Assembly: GCA_022749755.1 (NCBI GenBank)
Contig: CM040449.1
Span: 5,661,157 to 5,725,156, forward strand
Direction of reading: 5' to 3'
Length of the DNA: 64,000 bases
Origin: Azadirachta indica
Lineage: Eukaryota > Streptophyta > Magnoliopsida > Sapindales > Meliaceae
Notes under the pieces: generated by a model
Databases searched by the model: none
Told to the model about the DNA's origin: nothing
Seen by the model: only the letters and a program-made list of their open reading frames with translations
Program-made: the position numbers and the translations under genes
In this document: positions 24,767 to 39,911 of the stretch, piece by piece
Position numbering within the stretch: the first letter of the stretch is position 1
How the letters are laid out: each line of letters opens with the position of its first letter

Positions 24767-26389
24767 TGCTTTCCACATATATATAGCATGTTTATGTAGT
24801 AGCCACATGTTCTTGAGACCTTCAATGTTCTGTACTATAATACTGTGTTTTCAATCTATTTAGAATTTCTGTTCTGAGCTTTGCTAGTTATGGCGTTAAT
24901 ATTTATTTGAAGATAGAGAAGTAAATTAAAGAAACGTGAAGGGACCACTGACCACATCGTGCTTCTTCCATGCCCCTATACTCAAGCTGCGGTGTGGTCC
25001 CTCCCCATCTAAATGCGCCTCACATTAGCCTATATTATCATATTTAAACCCTAAAATACGTTTACAGGTTTGATCGTCCGGTATATCTGCAATAAGTATT
25101 ATGTGGTTCTCCCCTCAACATTCTACGTCAATAAGAGAGAAAGCTTTTGCCTCATTTCCAGAGATCGAGTTGAATGAAGCAAACTGATCAAGAGGCAGCT
25201 TATAAAAACGTGAGGGCAATTTTCTCTTAAGTTTCTTCCTTGATCAATTAAGATTTTAGTAGAAACACAAATCTAGATTCTAGACAGCATCATGATAAAA
25301 TGTGCACAGGAAATCTGGAAATTTGTTCTATTCTGAGTTCATTGGTGGTATTTAGGAAATCTCGAAGATATGCTGTCCCGCTTAGTGCTTACGTGGTCCT
25401 TGTCACATGAGACAAAAATGCTTTTTGTACAAGAAGAAGAAATGAATATTTTGAAAAGCAATCTGGCAAAGCATTTCCAGAAGGACTGATCAGTCTAAGG
25501 ACACTGAACCCTAATTAATATGACGAGTGGTGAGGACCACCTGCTTTCTGATGTGGGAAGCACTTGCCAAGCACAGAGTCTCCACGGAAGAGAAAGTTAG
25601 CAAAATAAAAAATGGACTACCATGAAAAGGCTTGAAGGGCTAGAAACAAACGAATGAATGAAGAGTTTTTCTCCAAAGAACAGCTGATCAGAGCTAGCAG
25701 GCATTAACAATATGACAAAAATGTCGTTGAATCCTTTTTGTGTTTTGAAATTTGCATTTGTAAAGCAAAGTGTGCTCAAGAATATGTCCAACAGACAAAT
25801 AGTGAACAGCTTAAAGGGTGGCATGATCATTGCCAAATTGATCAAAACTGCAGCCTACAGCATATATAAACTGATCAAGGGATAGTAGTTATATATAGAA
25901 CGGATATATAGAGGAAAAAAACTAAGCTAGTGGCCAGCCTGCCCTCTTAAGTAGGTTTAAATATTGGTTTCTTCAATTTCAAACAGATAAATAGGGAAAA
26001 TCAGTTCATGATTCTCTGATGCCTCGTGAATAAAATTATTAGTTCTTCAAAATTCTGAAGACCGTCGACAGATCGATGCAGCAAAGTACAATCTCTGTCA
26101 GAGTTGGCATCATTTTTACCCGGCCCCCAGGATAACCATGGAGACCTAGCTAACCTAAACTTTCTCAAGAAAAAAGCCACAGAGCACTCCGTTCTATTCA
26201 AATATGGAAAATGCTTCTAGATTTTTAAATTATATAATTATTTGACGCGCCGCTAGGTCTCACTATACTTCCACTTCCATTCACTCGCTAATTAATCTTT
26301 AATTAATCGCTTGAATCTTCTTTATCTAAATACACCCACAATTGTCTATCCTAATCCAAAACCCTAAAACTCTATCTTTCACTAAAACC

Positions 26390-28511
26390 ATGGATTCCTT
26401 GAAACCAAAGGAGAAGAACATCCCTACCACTACCACCACCAAAGTCAATACTCCTAACATGGGCATGGATCAGATTTGCACCAACCCTTGCTGTTTCTTC
26501 TGCACCATGAAAGAGCCAGACTCGTCACTCAGGAGAACTGGAATAGCAAATTTTTTCAAGGAAATGCCTCTTACAGATGACCAAGAACATGTTTTGGCTC
26601 TAAGTGGTCTATGGAATATTGCCATGACTCAACCAGATGATCCAGTATTCCCATCCCTCGGGGTCTTTAGTTGCATGGCAAGTTTGATCTACAAAGGTAT
26701 CAATAATAGAGATTGGCTTCTCAGGGACCAAAATATTTACATCCCTTATTATGCAGCTCATGTTATTGGTTCTTACACCATGAATAAGGTCGAGTTTTGC
26801 AGAGAAAGCTGTGCAGTCAGGAGTGATACCTCCATTAATGGAACTATTAAGAGGGAAGATCAGTTGGGTGGAGCAAAGAGTTGCAGTTCGAGCACTTGGC
26901 CACCTTGCAAGTTATGAGAGGACCTTCGAAGCAGTAGCAGTCTATGAAGAGGAGGTGGTGAAATTATCTATGCAGTTAGCCTCTACTTGCCTTGATGTAG
27001 TGTATGTTAACTTTGTTGGGTTGAAGGATAAGAAGAAAAGATTGAAATATCATACTGACCTGCTTACTAGAGGTGTAGGAGGGCTAGAAATGGAGAACCG
27101 GAAGGCTGAAGAGTGGGCTAGCCAACTTCAATGCTGGTCTCTCTACCTTCTAAATTGCTTTGCTTGCAAAGAGAGGTCTTTGAATCTCATTTGTAAGCAG
27201 GATTTCCTAATGGATTTGTGTTACATATGGGGTGGATTGGTAAATCATAATTCTCCAGCTGGAGTTGGACTCATCAGAATCTTATGCTACAATAAAACTG
27301 GGAAGGAAAAATATTGCTGAATCTAAGGAAGTCATAGAGAATCTCTGCAATCTCTCGAGATCTTCAGACGATTGGCAGTATATGGGCATTGATTGTCTTC
27401 TGTTGCTTCTCAAAGATCCAGATACGAGGTACAAAGTTATCGAAACTGCCACCTTGTTCCTTATTGATTTGGTTGAATTAAGCAGCCTTCTAGATAGACC
27501 AAATTTGGGAGAAGCAATCACAAGAGCTCTCCTTTTAGATCATAAACAAACCAAACTGAAATTTACGAACAAAAAAGTTCTAAAAGCTCTAGAAGAAACA
27601 TGGGAACTTAAAGTTGAAAGAAAAAAGAGAGAGAAATTAATGTCTGAAGAAAAAGTTGAAGAAAGAAGGGTTTTGGTGGGTTTGATAAAACAAGAAGCAA
27701 AGCATATGTTCTGGTTGGGGGAGGTAGAAGAAGCTGTAATGAAGTACACTGAAGCACTAGAGGTGTGCCCATTGAGGCTGAAAAAAAGAGAGAACGGTTC
27801 TCTACAGCGATAGAGCTCAGTGTCATTTGTTGCTTCGAGACCCAGATGCTGCCATTAGGGACTCAACTAGAGCTCTTTGCCTCTCTACTCCTGCAAATTC
27901 TCACTGTAAAAGTCTCTGGAGAAGATCCCAGGCTTATGACATGAAGGGTTTAGCTAAAGAAAGCTTGATGGACTGTATAATGTTCATCAATGGCTGTATC
28001 AGATCAGAGACAACCAAACGTGTGAAGATTCCATACTGTGCAGCACGTATGATCAGCAAGCATATGGATTCCACGTGGCTTTTTGCTAATGTGCGGTCAA
28101 AGATTTTAATCAGTCGAGTGAATACAGTACAAGAATCGTTTGGGGAGTATAAGAGTGACAATGACGAGCAACATTACGATGAAATGATGAGGATGATAAT
28201 GGAGAAGAAAAAACTCATATCTGGTAAGTATGAAAAAGGATCACGCAAACAAACTACTATTTGAAATTCAAATGGGTTTCATTGTGTTTCATCATTTTCT
28301 AACATGTACGTGCCAAAGCCGAATTAACTTTTAACTTTTTGGTGTTATATGTCTATGGAAATGCAAGGACTCACACACTTTTGCTCGCAACTTTAACTTT
28401 TCAGGTCTGTCTACTATTTCTGAAGAACCAGCTGTGCTTGTAGAAGGAAGGAGTAACATGGAGCTTGAAAGGGCAAGAAGAAAGAAAGCTTTTGTCGCGC
28501 GATCTATGTAA
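26390..28511 (+). CDS. ARM-repeat/TPR-like protein with three single-base frameshifts
   Basis: Two exons: 26390-28223 and 28405-28511, joined by a GT-AG intron (GTAAGT donor). The inferred product of about 645 aa resembles, from memory, Arabidopsis ARM-repeat/TPR-like proteins At5g10200 and At3g50030. It has an N-terminal CCFFC motif, an ARM-like helical region with EQRVAVRALGHLASYERTF, then a TPR-like segment with AKHMFWLGEVEEAVMKYTEAL and a final short exon rich in Arg and Lys. The role is unknown; such repeats bind proteins. The frame changes three times, each by one extra base in a homopolymer: TTTT at 26794-26797, GGG at 27300-27302 and seven A at 27781-27787. Removing three bases makes exon 1 end in exactly the phase that exon 2 needs. 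There are no independent nonsense mutations, so sequence error is as likely as a true pseudogene. Start is the first ATG in frame. Confidence 0.8.
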
Positions 28512-29975
28512 ACCTATGGCAAACTGGTGTGGCATAGTAACTTATTAAAGTGGATTTCAATCCTGCTGGAGAATTTTGACTTTTAAATCCACAGTATGAT
28601 GTAGAAGAAGTCACATCCCGGAATAATATCAGATGATGATGATTTTGAGCTAAACTGGCGCTTTGCTTTAATGGATAGAAGTTGCGTAGTCTAGTTTTGT
28701 TCATGCAATGACTAAATTAAAGTTCACAATCTTATAGGTGTCATGACATATAGAATTCTAAAATGTCTAGGAAAAAGATCATTGAGAAAAATAATATACT
28801 AAAAATCTACAAAGATCTTTCATAATCCTCATGTTGGTAATAGGTAGTCATTTTATAATGTTCTAGGCCAGTATGATGATTTATTAGAAGAGCTCCAAAG
28901 ACATTATTATCATCACGCGTATAGTATATCATGGGATCATTAATTAGCATTTGGTTCAGCCAAATTGGGTAATCATTGGCCAGAACTTCACAAGGCTATT
29001 GACCTTGCATTATCCTAGCTTTATTTTGCACTCTCCTGTAGTGTAATGTATCTGATACCTATATATAGTTTGGCGTTATGTAAATTTTTTTAGCATCTGC
29101 TAGATAACATTATACCAAACAAGTCTTTGACAATATTTATCGCATTAATTTATTTGATGTTTCTACGCATACATATCAGGAGAACTAATTTAAGGACTTG
29201 AACTTGATAGTCAAACTCTGCTTCCCGGAATGTCTAATAAATAAATATATATAGAGGGGGGAAATCAATAGCCTTTTTTCTTTACATAAATTTTTATATT
29301 AATTATTAACATTTAAATTAAAAATATATGAAGGATCAAGATTGAATAAAATAAAATATAATAAATATTTCATATTAATTAATTAAAATTTTTTATATCT
29401 TTTAACTATCTCTTTTTTCTTTTTCTTATCTAACAATTTACAAAATTTCTCTTCTATTTTTTTTTCTTTATTATATATATCTTCTCTTTTCATTATTTTT
29501 TTATTTTAATTATTATTTATAAATTGAAAAACTCAAAAATTTAAATAACTATTTCAATTTTCATTTTAATTATCACTTATAAACTTTAAAACTTAAAAAT
29601 TTAAATAAAAAGTATTTTAATTAATTAATTTTTCTAAAAAATTCATGAATTTTTTAAAAAAATTATAATTATAATATATAAATATTCAAAAATAATTATT
29701 TAATTTATAAATTTTTTAACTTATAAATAATAATTAAAATTAAAAAATATTTAAAAAGATAAAAGATATAATAAAAAAAATTAAAATAGAAGGAAATTAA
29801 TAAATTAGACGTAAGAAAGAGAAAATAAAAAATATGAAAAATTTTATTAAATAAATTTATATAAAAGATTTTATATTTATTAGATGTAATTTTGGTACTC
29901 TACATATTATTAATTTAAAAATTAATAATTAATATAAAATTTATGTGAAAAAAAAAAAAGTTGTCTAACCCTGCC

Positions 29976-30008
<33 letters not shown>

Positions 30009-30400
30009 ATATATAAAACTAATCAGGGTTTGGTAGATTTGCACCCACAATCAACTAGAGACAATAATAATTAATGGACAGCAGCTTTATTTCCAAATAG
30101 GTTAACTCTAAATATTAGACTTTTTGACTTACTAAGGTTGAAATAAATCAATACATCATGCCAGTATACAGTGGAGCGTTCTATCGTACATGACTCCATG
30201 GGTCCAAGTGAAATGAACCTTGTAGTAGCTCAAAGGCCGATGAATGTTCATAAAAAAGGACAGTTATTATAAGGAATTGCATTATTTTATCTTTAGTTTT
30301 AAAAAGAACCTTAATGCAAAGATCTCACGTGTCTCGGCCCATAAGTCAGGCCGGCCAGGCTTAAGATGGCCCATTATTACTGTCGACGACGACACCCTCT
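28246..30400. repeat. Segmental tandem duplication, unit 1
   Basis: Covers the end of exon 1, the intron, the last exon and downstream flank of the ARM/TPR gene. It is similar over several blocks to 30426-31294. Unit 1 is longer because it holds about 1 kb, including an AT-rich fold-back element, that unit 2 lacks. Confidence 0.75.
29245..30003. mobile_element. AT-rich fold-back element (MITE-like)
   Basis: The left end (about 29245-29320) and the reverse complement of the right end (about 29911-30000) match over roughly 75 bases with small gaps. Both start TATATATAGAGG and share ACATAAATTTT and ATATTAATTATTAA. The interior is nearly pure A and T and also looks self-complementary. The tandem duplicate of this region lacks it. 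A TA target duplication would be hidden in the flanking TA run. No transposase is encoded. Confidence 0.6.
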
Positions 30401-30425
30401 GTTGAAACCATATTTGTAAGTTTGC

Positions 30426-31294
30426 CAAACAAACTACGTACTAGTTGAAATTCAAACGGGTTTTCACCGTGTTTCATCATTTTCTAACACGGGCGTACGT
30501 CCCAAAGTCAAATTAACCATGGCTCTATGCGAATGCAAGGCTCCCACACTTCTGCTCGCAACTTTAATTTTTCAGGTCCGTCTTCAATTTTCGAAGAACC
30601 GGCTGTACTTGTAAAAGGAGGGAGTTAAAGAGAGCTAGATAGGGCAAGAAGAAAGAAATCTTTTGACATCCTGGAGAATTTTGGCTTTTAAATCCACAGT
30701 ATCACGCAGATCTTTCGTAATCCTCGTGATGGTAATCGATAGTCATTTCATAATCTTCTACATAGGCCAGAATGATTAGTACGTACTTATGAAGCTCAAG
30801 CCCTAGTATGATGATTTATTAAAAGAGCTCTAAAGACTTGATCAATACACGGATAGTAATATCATTAATTAGCATTTGGTTCAGCCAAATTTGAGTAATC
30901 AGTTGCCAAAACTTTAGAAGGCTATTTACATTGTATTATGCTAGCTTTATTTTGCACTCACTTGTAATGTACTGTGCCTGATAACCTATATATAGTTTGG
31001 CGTGAGGTAAAGGTTTTTAGCATTTGCTAGATAACATTATACCAATCTTTCATACATGATTCTATGAGTCCAAGTGAAATGAACCTTGTAGCAGCTGAAA
31101 ACCCAATGAATGTTCATCAAATATGACAATTATTATACAGAGGAACTGCATTATTTTATCTTCAGTAAACAAAAAAAAAAAAGTCAATGGAAGATCTTAC
31201 GTTTCTTAGGTCCATAAGTCAGGCCGTCTGTCCTTATCTGGTTTAGGGCCAGGCTTAGGATGGCCCGTTATGACGGTCGACGACGACGACCTCT
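30426..31294 (+). pseudogene. Decayed duplicate of the 3' end of the ARM/TPR gene (unit 2)
   Basis: Aligns in order to the intron, last exon and 3' flank of the gene at 26390-28511. The copied last exon, near 30575-30655, keeps the splice acceptor context TTTTTCAGGT and the block GAAGAACCGGCTGTACTTGT, but carries an in-frame TAA in place of the Met-Glu of the parent and other changes. It ends in a segment with repeated GACGAC matching 30380-30400 of unit 1. No promoter or 5' exon is present, so it is non-functional. Confidence 0.7.
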
Positions 31295-34200
31295 AATATG
31301 TATCTCGGAATTTATATTTTATAAGGTTTCATTAATTGAAGGAGGGGTCCTGTCCTAGCTATCCTATGTATTGACAAAAATTAAATGAACAGTAGAAGAG
31401 AGAAACATCGGTGGGGTTATCACATGATACTGAAGGGGTTCAATTCATTCTGCGCTTCTATCACGAATCTCCTGCCTGTGCTGTTCACAATATATTATAA
31501 ATTGCTACGTTATTTTTGACCCTGAGAAACTGTTATATATTGTGCAGTTTTGACGTTTCGCAAAATCGGCTACTGTTTCTGCGTCATTTAATCAAATAAT
31601 ATGTTTACGTTCAACGCAAGGTTTGAGGACGAAGCCATGTTACATATCCCGTAGGTGACAACGCGTTGTTTAAACGCAGCAGAATTGTTAAAACTTACTA
31701 TTTCATTAATTAATTTTAAAACAAGTGAATAACACTACATGATACTTATATATCACTTAAATTTTCTTTTATTAAAATTTTGTTGAAGAGTAATTGTAGC
31801 CTATGCATATGAGAATAAGCTGAATCTCGTGCCTTTTGCAATAAATGTACAAACTTCCACAGATTCTAATTTTCGTGAAAAAATTTCATTTCTTAACGTC
31901 TGAATGATTCATACTTTATTATTACAAACTTCCTTAGAGTTGACGCTGAAAAGCAGTAGTAGTGAAAACAAAGGAAGGAAATACTGTTAAGTGTTACTGC
32001 ATCTAAAAGAGAAGAAACTGAAACTGTCCTCTTACGGTCCTGTTTAGTTTGGTTAATTTGGTATTCCGAAACGGTTTTGAAAAATTTGGATATAATTAAA
32101 AATTTTAACTTATAATTTTAATACTTAAAAAAGAAAAATTTGCACTTATCTTTTTTTGGATTTGTCAAAGTTACAGTTAAATAAAAAATACTATTTAACT
32201 TATGAATACCTTCCTCAGACTTAACCAAAAAAATATATAAGTTTTTTATTTATCAAAAGGAAGGATAATAAGGACATTTTTGGCCTGGATAAAACCATTG
32301 TTACACTCAATTTTTATTGGGACATTTTTTACAATAACTAAAATTGGGATTCAATTTTCTAAAATGATTATTATTAAAAATTTGTATAAAAAATAATTTG
32401 ATTGAACTAAAATACGCTCACAAAAAAAAATTTCAAAAATAATCAACATTTGCTTTCAATATTGTAATCATTGCATCACGAGGATATAAGTCCTACGGCC
32501 TTGTTTGGCTTATTGTTATTGGTAGAGTTTTCACTAAAACAACTTATTTTTCTTTATATAGATATTAAGAGGTTAATATTGATTAACAAATTTCATTAGT
32601 AACTTTTGAGGACTTTCGTGGAATTCATTTTAAATTGAACTTAACTTTTAGACATTGACAATTATGTACAAACTACTGGCAAATGTCAGTAAGAATTTTC
32701 TAATTTAAATTATGATACAAACTTTTTATTCATTAATCCTATACAATTTCTATTCCAAAAATAAAAATTCTAAACAAATTAAAAATTATAGTTAAAAGTA
32801 TTTAATAATATACCAATTCATTAATACATTCCTATCCAAAATTACTGAAAATTGATAAAAATCAATAGCTCATAAAGTAATTTTGGAATTTTTTTTAATC
32901 TAACTGGAATTATATTATTAAATAAAAAACTTTAATATTTTTATAATTATGATTCAATTTTCAGACCACTTTAAAAATTTATAAATCATATCGTCATTAT
33001 CACCCCAAGACAATCTTACTCTTAAAATCTGAAACTGAGCTCAAAAACCAAAACCAAAACTAAAAGGTGCACTCTGGCTCCATGTTTCTTAAATCCTTGA
33101 CCCATTGTGGGTTCACGCTACACCTTAAACCTCTCTTTAATCGTCCTGCATAAATTAGGGTTTATTAGAACTACTATTACGAGCATTTTGAATAGACTGG
33201 AATCTTTGTAAAGTTGATTATTATGAGTCTTATGACGAATTAAGACTCATAATGATTGGCAAGTTTAGTAGCAAAAAGAAGACTTTATGAGAATTTAGAA
33301 ATTTGATGCTTTAACAGAGAAAGCCATCAAGAATGGAATGATTTTGAAGACCGCTTCATTAGTAAAAGACCTTCTCTTACTTTTAAATTGCTGAAACAAA
33401 AATTTTATATAAAAGATAATTGAGAATCTTTCTGACAGGAGATCAAAGTTGTTTTCCACATTCTGTCACTGTAAATTATCCTTCATCTTCATCCGTGAGT
33501 GCTCTTCCTTTTTTGTCACCCCATGCTCTAAAAATTTTCAGAGGAGATTTGAAATGTTCATTTTTGCTCTTTAATTGCCCCACACAAATTATTTTCCATC
33601 GTCCACATTTCTCTATAAAAAATTTCTTCAACATTTTGCTCTATAGAAGAATTGACAGGACATTCAGAATTGTAGCTTTAAGTTTTATATGTATTGGGGA
33701 TAAAATTAACTTTTCACCAAAGATTAGGAGTTAATAAACGAAAAATGAGTTTTCTGGAAATTCAGAGAGGTGGTATTTGTAAATTAGACAATATTTTCTA
33801 TCAAACTGTAATTTTGATAGACCTAAAGGGAGATATGCGAAAATTTTTTATTTAAAATATGTTTAATATAATATTTAAAAACAATTTTTATACTTTATAA
33901 ATCGTAAAAATATGTCAGATATAACATTTAAGAATAATAAAAAATAAAAATATTTATATGGTTGAATATAGTTTTAAGAACTATTTCAAACTAAAATTTT
34001 AGTTGTTGATTACTAAAAATAATTATTTTAAATATAAATACAAATGTTATATTATTTTTTTTTCACTTCTTAGTCTATTATAATAAACTTATTTTGAGTT
34101 CAATTAAATTTTTAATTAAATAATTTTGTCATTAATTCAAGAATAAATTTTGTAATTTGTATTAAATTTAATAATGAAAATATAATGTTATATACAATAG

Positions 34201-35513
34201 AACATCACTAAGATCATATAATATTAGAAAATTTTGATAGAGAAAAGAATTCATGGTAATTTTCTTTTTTTGAGAAATGATGCGAATAAATAGTGTAAAT
34301 AAAATATTTTTAAATATTTTAAAATTGAATTATTTGTGTATTATAATAAAAGAGTTTAAAAGATGGAAGTATATAAAAGATAAGAAAAAATTTATATTTG
34401 AATTTTATTTGAATAAGGTTAAATAGAAACTTTATATTTTTTAATTTTGTATTAAAAATCTGTTTGGTATAACTTTTTAAATAAATTTTTTTTAAAATAA
34501 ACTTTTTATCTATAAGACCTTTATAAATAGAATTTTTATTGAAAATTTTAAATATTTTATTTTAAATAATAATATAAAATTTTAAAATAAAGTAAGTATA
34601 TTTTAAATAATTTTATTTTTTTTAAAATAAAAAAAATTTTACGATAAAAGATTAAATTTAGGGTTTTTTTGATAGAAAATAATTATTTTCTTAATTTTTT
34701 TCGTCAATTAAAAGGTATTAAAAAATTTAAAAAGTATTTTTATTATAAAAAAATTCGTTTTGGTTATCGAAAATACTAATTGACATTAATTTTAAAAATT
34801 ATATTTAATATAATTTAAATAAGTGCGATTTTTTTTGAATTTGTTGTATGTTTTATTTAAAATTGTACATAATCCTATTTGAAAACATTATGGAATGGGC
34901 CCTAATTAAGTCACTCAAAAAGGACACGCCCTCCAATCAAGACTTCCCATGTAGATTTCTAATACGTAACACATTATTTTTTTTAAAAAAAGGGCATCTC
35001 TTGTTAGTTTTCACTTCCCAAAGAATGAACGAGATAAAGCCACGAGTGGACCGCGAGTATTGGTGTCGTGGTTTGCAGTTCAGATATTCCGCCACGCACG
35101 TCACTGCTTCTGTCATCTGAATTTCGATGGAGATATTATCACATTTTCCCCTAAAATTTAAGATTATATCACTTAAATAAAAATTATAAAAACTATATCA
35201 CCTATCTTCCTTACAGTTAGGTGTAAGAGTATATTTGTAAAATATTATTATTTGGCACTTGTTATTTTGATTGAAGAAGAAAATTTTATTTTTTTAAATT
35301 CTTACATAATCCATAAAAAGCAAGTCAAACATTACATGGGAAGAATGTGATATAATATCTATTATTTTCATTCAAATAATATAAGCCAAAACCTAGGGAG
35401 GAATGTGATAATATCCCCTTTCGATGTCTCATTAATTTATTTTCTAGATCTTTCCTTTACATATAAGTAGAGTGGAGCAGAAATCAGAGAGCAAACTCCG
35501 TAGTAACAAGAAA
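31295..35513. other. AT-rich intergenic region
   Basis: About 4.2 kb with no supportable gene. It contains long A+T tracts (33.8-34.85 kb) and a 13-bp-arm hairpin near 33220-33253. The last 100 bases before 35513 are likely promoter and 5' UTR of the first PRISE gene. Confidence 0.5.
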
Positions 35514-36781
<1,268 letters not shown>

Positions 36782-37596
36782 ATATTAGTGTTCTGCTGAT
36801 CTAGTATGTTTTCTGAATAAGAACGTTAAATAGTTGGCGAATTCTGAAGCAATGTTTGTAAGCACTTTGTATCTTGTTAGAGCAGCTCTGCTTGGAATTT
36901 GTAAACAGTACTGCTACTGTATGAAGTTCTTAGGCAATCTTGTGAAAAAAAATCATTAATCAGAACTGTAGACGACAGATATAAGCACTCTGTATTTTAT
37001 TAAGGAATTTTTTAAAATAAAAGGCCTTCCTATGATTATGTCAACTGGCTTGAGACTTAGGTGTCCCCTCATATTGCTTGTAATGCTTTCGGGTGAGGCT
37101 TATGGTAATGGCACTTTGAAGCTTGCAGAACTAATCAGGTGGTCTCATCGTCAACAATTCCATTCCAGGCTTTCATAACAGCAACCTAAACTGCAAAGCT
37201 CACTCCCAACGGACCGAATCGAACAATTACACAAAGCGGGACTACCCGGTAACCCCGATTCAACGTGGGCTCACTCCATATTACCAAACTAATTCTTTTG
37301 GGCCTCACTGTGGCGTGGCGAAGTGAAAGCAATTCATATGGCATTTTTTGAAGCAAATGATTCATAGACAACAAGGAGAAGAAAGAAAATGAAGATACAA
37401 ATACGAATCATTCTGATTTCAAGACCTCATTACAAAGCTGAATCAAATTCGATGGAATGCCAGCCAATTATTGGAACATATTAGCAGCAAATCGGTCATG
37501 CTTATTTTTCCACAACAAGAAGAAGAAGATGGTGCAAATCAATTCCAAACACCACCATAAGCGAAGACACCTACCAAAAACCACCACCATCACTAT
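36782..37596. other. Shared 3' region between the convergent PRISE genes
   Basis: 815 bases that must hold both 3' UTRs. No further coding sequence is supported. Confidence 0.6.
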
Positions 37597-38849
<1,253 letters not shown>

Positions 38850-39911
38850 TGTAATTGGAGTATGGAGAAGAAAAAATGGTGATGAACACGAATAAAAAAG
38901 ATGAAAAAAAATTAGTTAGATGGGAACTAACAGTCAGTCTTGACTCTTGATTGCAGCTTTTGAGTCAATTGGAACCGATAGTGTCGTTAAACTATTAAGA
39001 GAAATTTGTTGTGAGACTCACAGATTGATCATGAACGGCACTACTACGAGCAAAGCCGAGCCAAGCCAAGCCAAGCAAAGCAAAGCAAAACAAAAGCAAT
39101 GACCTCAATGATTGTGGATTTATCAGGAAACTCGAGGGTGTTATTGTCTTTTAGTTATAAATGACAGGAAAAGCTTAGCTTGGACAGCACAGCTTCTGAA
39201 AGCTACCCAATATTCCATTATCTGTTACATTGCAAGTCACAACGATGATAATAATAAGGGCTCGGGATTCTAAACTAAAGCTATGGAATTAAATAAATCA
39301 AGCCTTGGTTGAACGTAAATTGAAACAATCCTAAAAGAATCTAATAGCACATTATGTTGACCTGTGATTTAGGAAATGCTCGCCTTGTTTGTGTTCGCGC
39401 CCATTTGATTAATTGACCGCGTGACATAAAATAACATCATCAAAGGTTCATGAATGAATTGGCGGTGGCTAATAATATTGGTTAAAGCCCATTACTTCTC
39501 ATTTAAAGGCGATTTGTTTTTAATGAATTGGGGGACGGTTAGATGCCAGATGGATTCGACTTAAAATTAATCCAAAACAAATTAGAAAAAAAAAAAAAAA
39601 TAAAAAAGAAAGCCCGATATCTCTATCGGGTCCCGTCCGACTCCGGTGACTGGTTACCTAAATGCTTTCTTTGTAGTTTGCAGCTAATATCAAAATCGTA
39701 TAATCTGAAATTCAATCAAATTCTGGTTGTTCACGCTGCTTTGCTTGCGATTCCAGACTCTGCAAGTATAATTCTTCAGTTCTGTATGCTCTTTCTTCTT
39801 GTTTCATCGACAATTTGCAACATTATTTCTCAATTTTATCCACTTTCTTATCCTATCCATCTGCAGTATTTGGCCGCTTGATAGTAGGTTCCGTGGTCGT
39901 AAGCAAGCATA
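38850..39911. other. Intergenic region between PRISE paralogue 2 and the TGD5-like gene
   Basis: Holds the promoters of two divergent genes. Contains an imperfect AAGCC/AAGCA repeat at 39049-39096. No other gene is supported. Confidence 0.55.
39049..39096. repeat. Imperfect pentanucleotide repeat (AAGCC/AAGCA)
   Basis: A run of degenerate AGCCA/AGCAA units upstream of the minus-strand PRISE gene. Confidence 0.75.

Larger units (their letters stand above)
21338..26389. other. AT-rich intergenic region
   Basis: Five kilobases without a supportable gene. It holds the 3' UTR of the DUF620 gene, an AT-rich possible MITE at 21995-22836 with 68-bp tandem repeats, a more GC-balanced unique stretch at about 22900-23160 that I could not identify, and microsatellites. 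Confidence 0.5.

Noticed and set aside
24930..25015. Possible miRNA precursor (GGGACCAC with GTGGTCCC)
   Set aside because: Complementary arms are only about 8-9 bp and match no miRNA family that I know.
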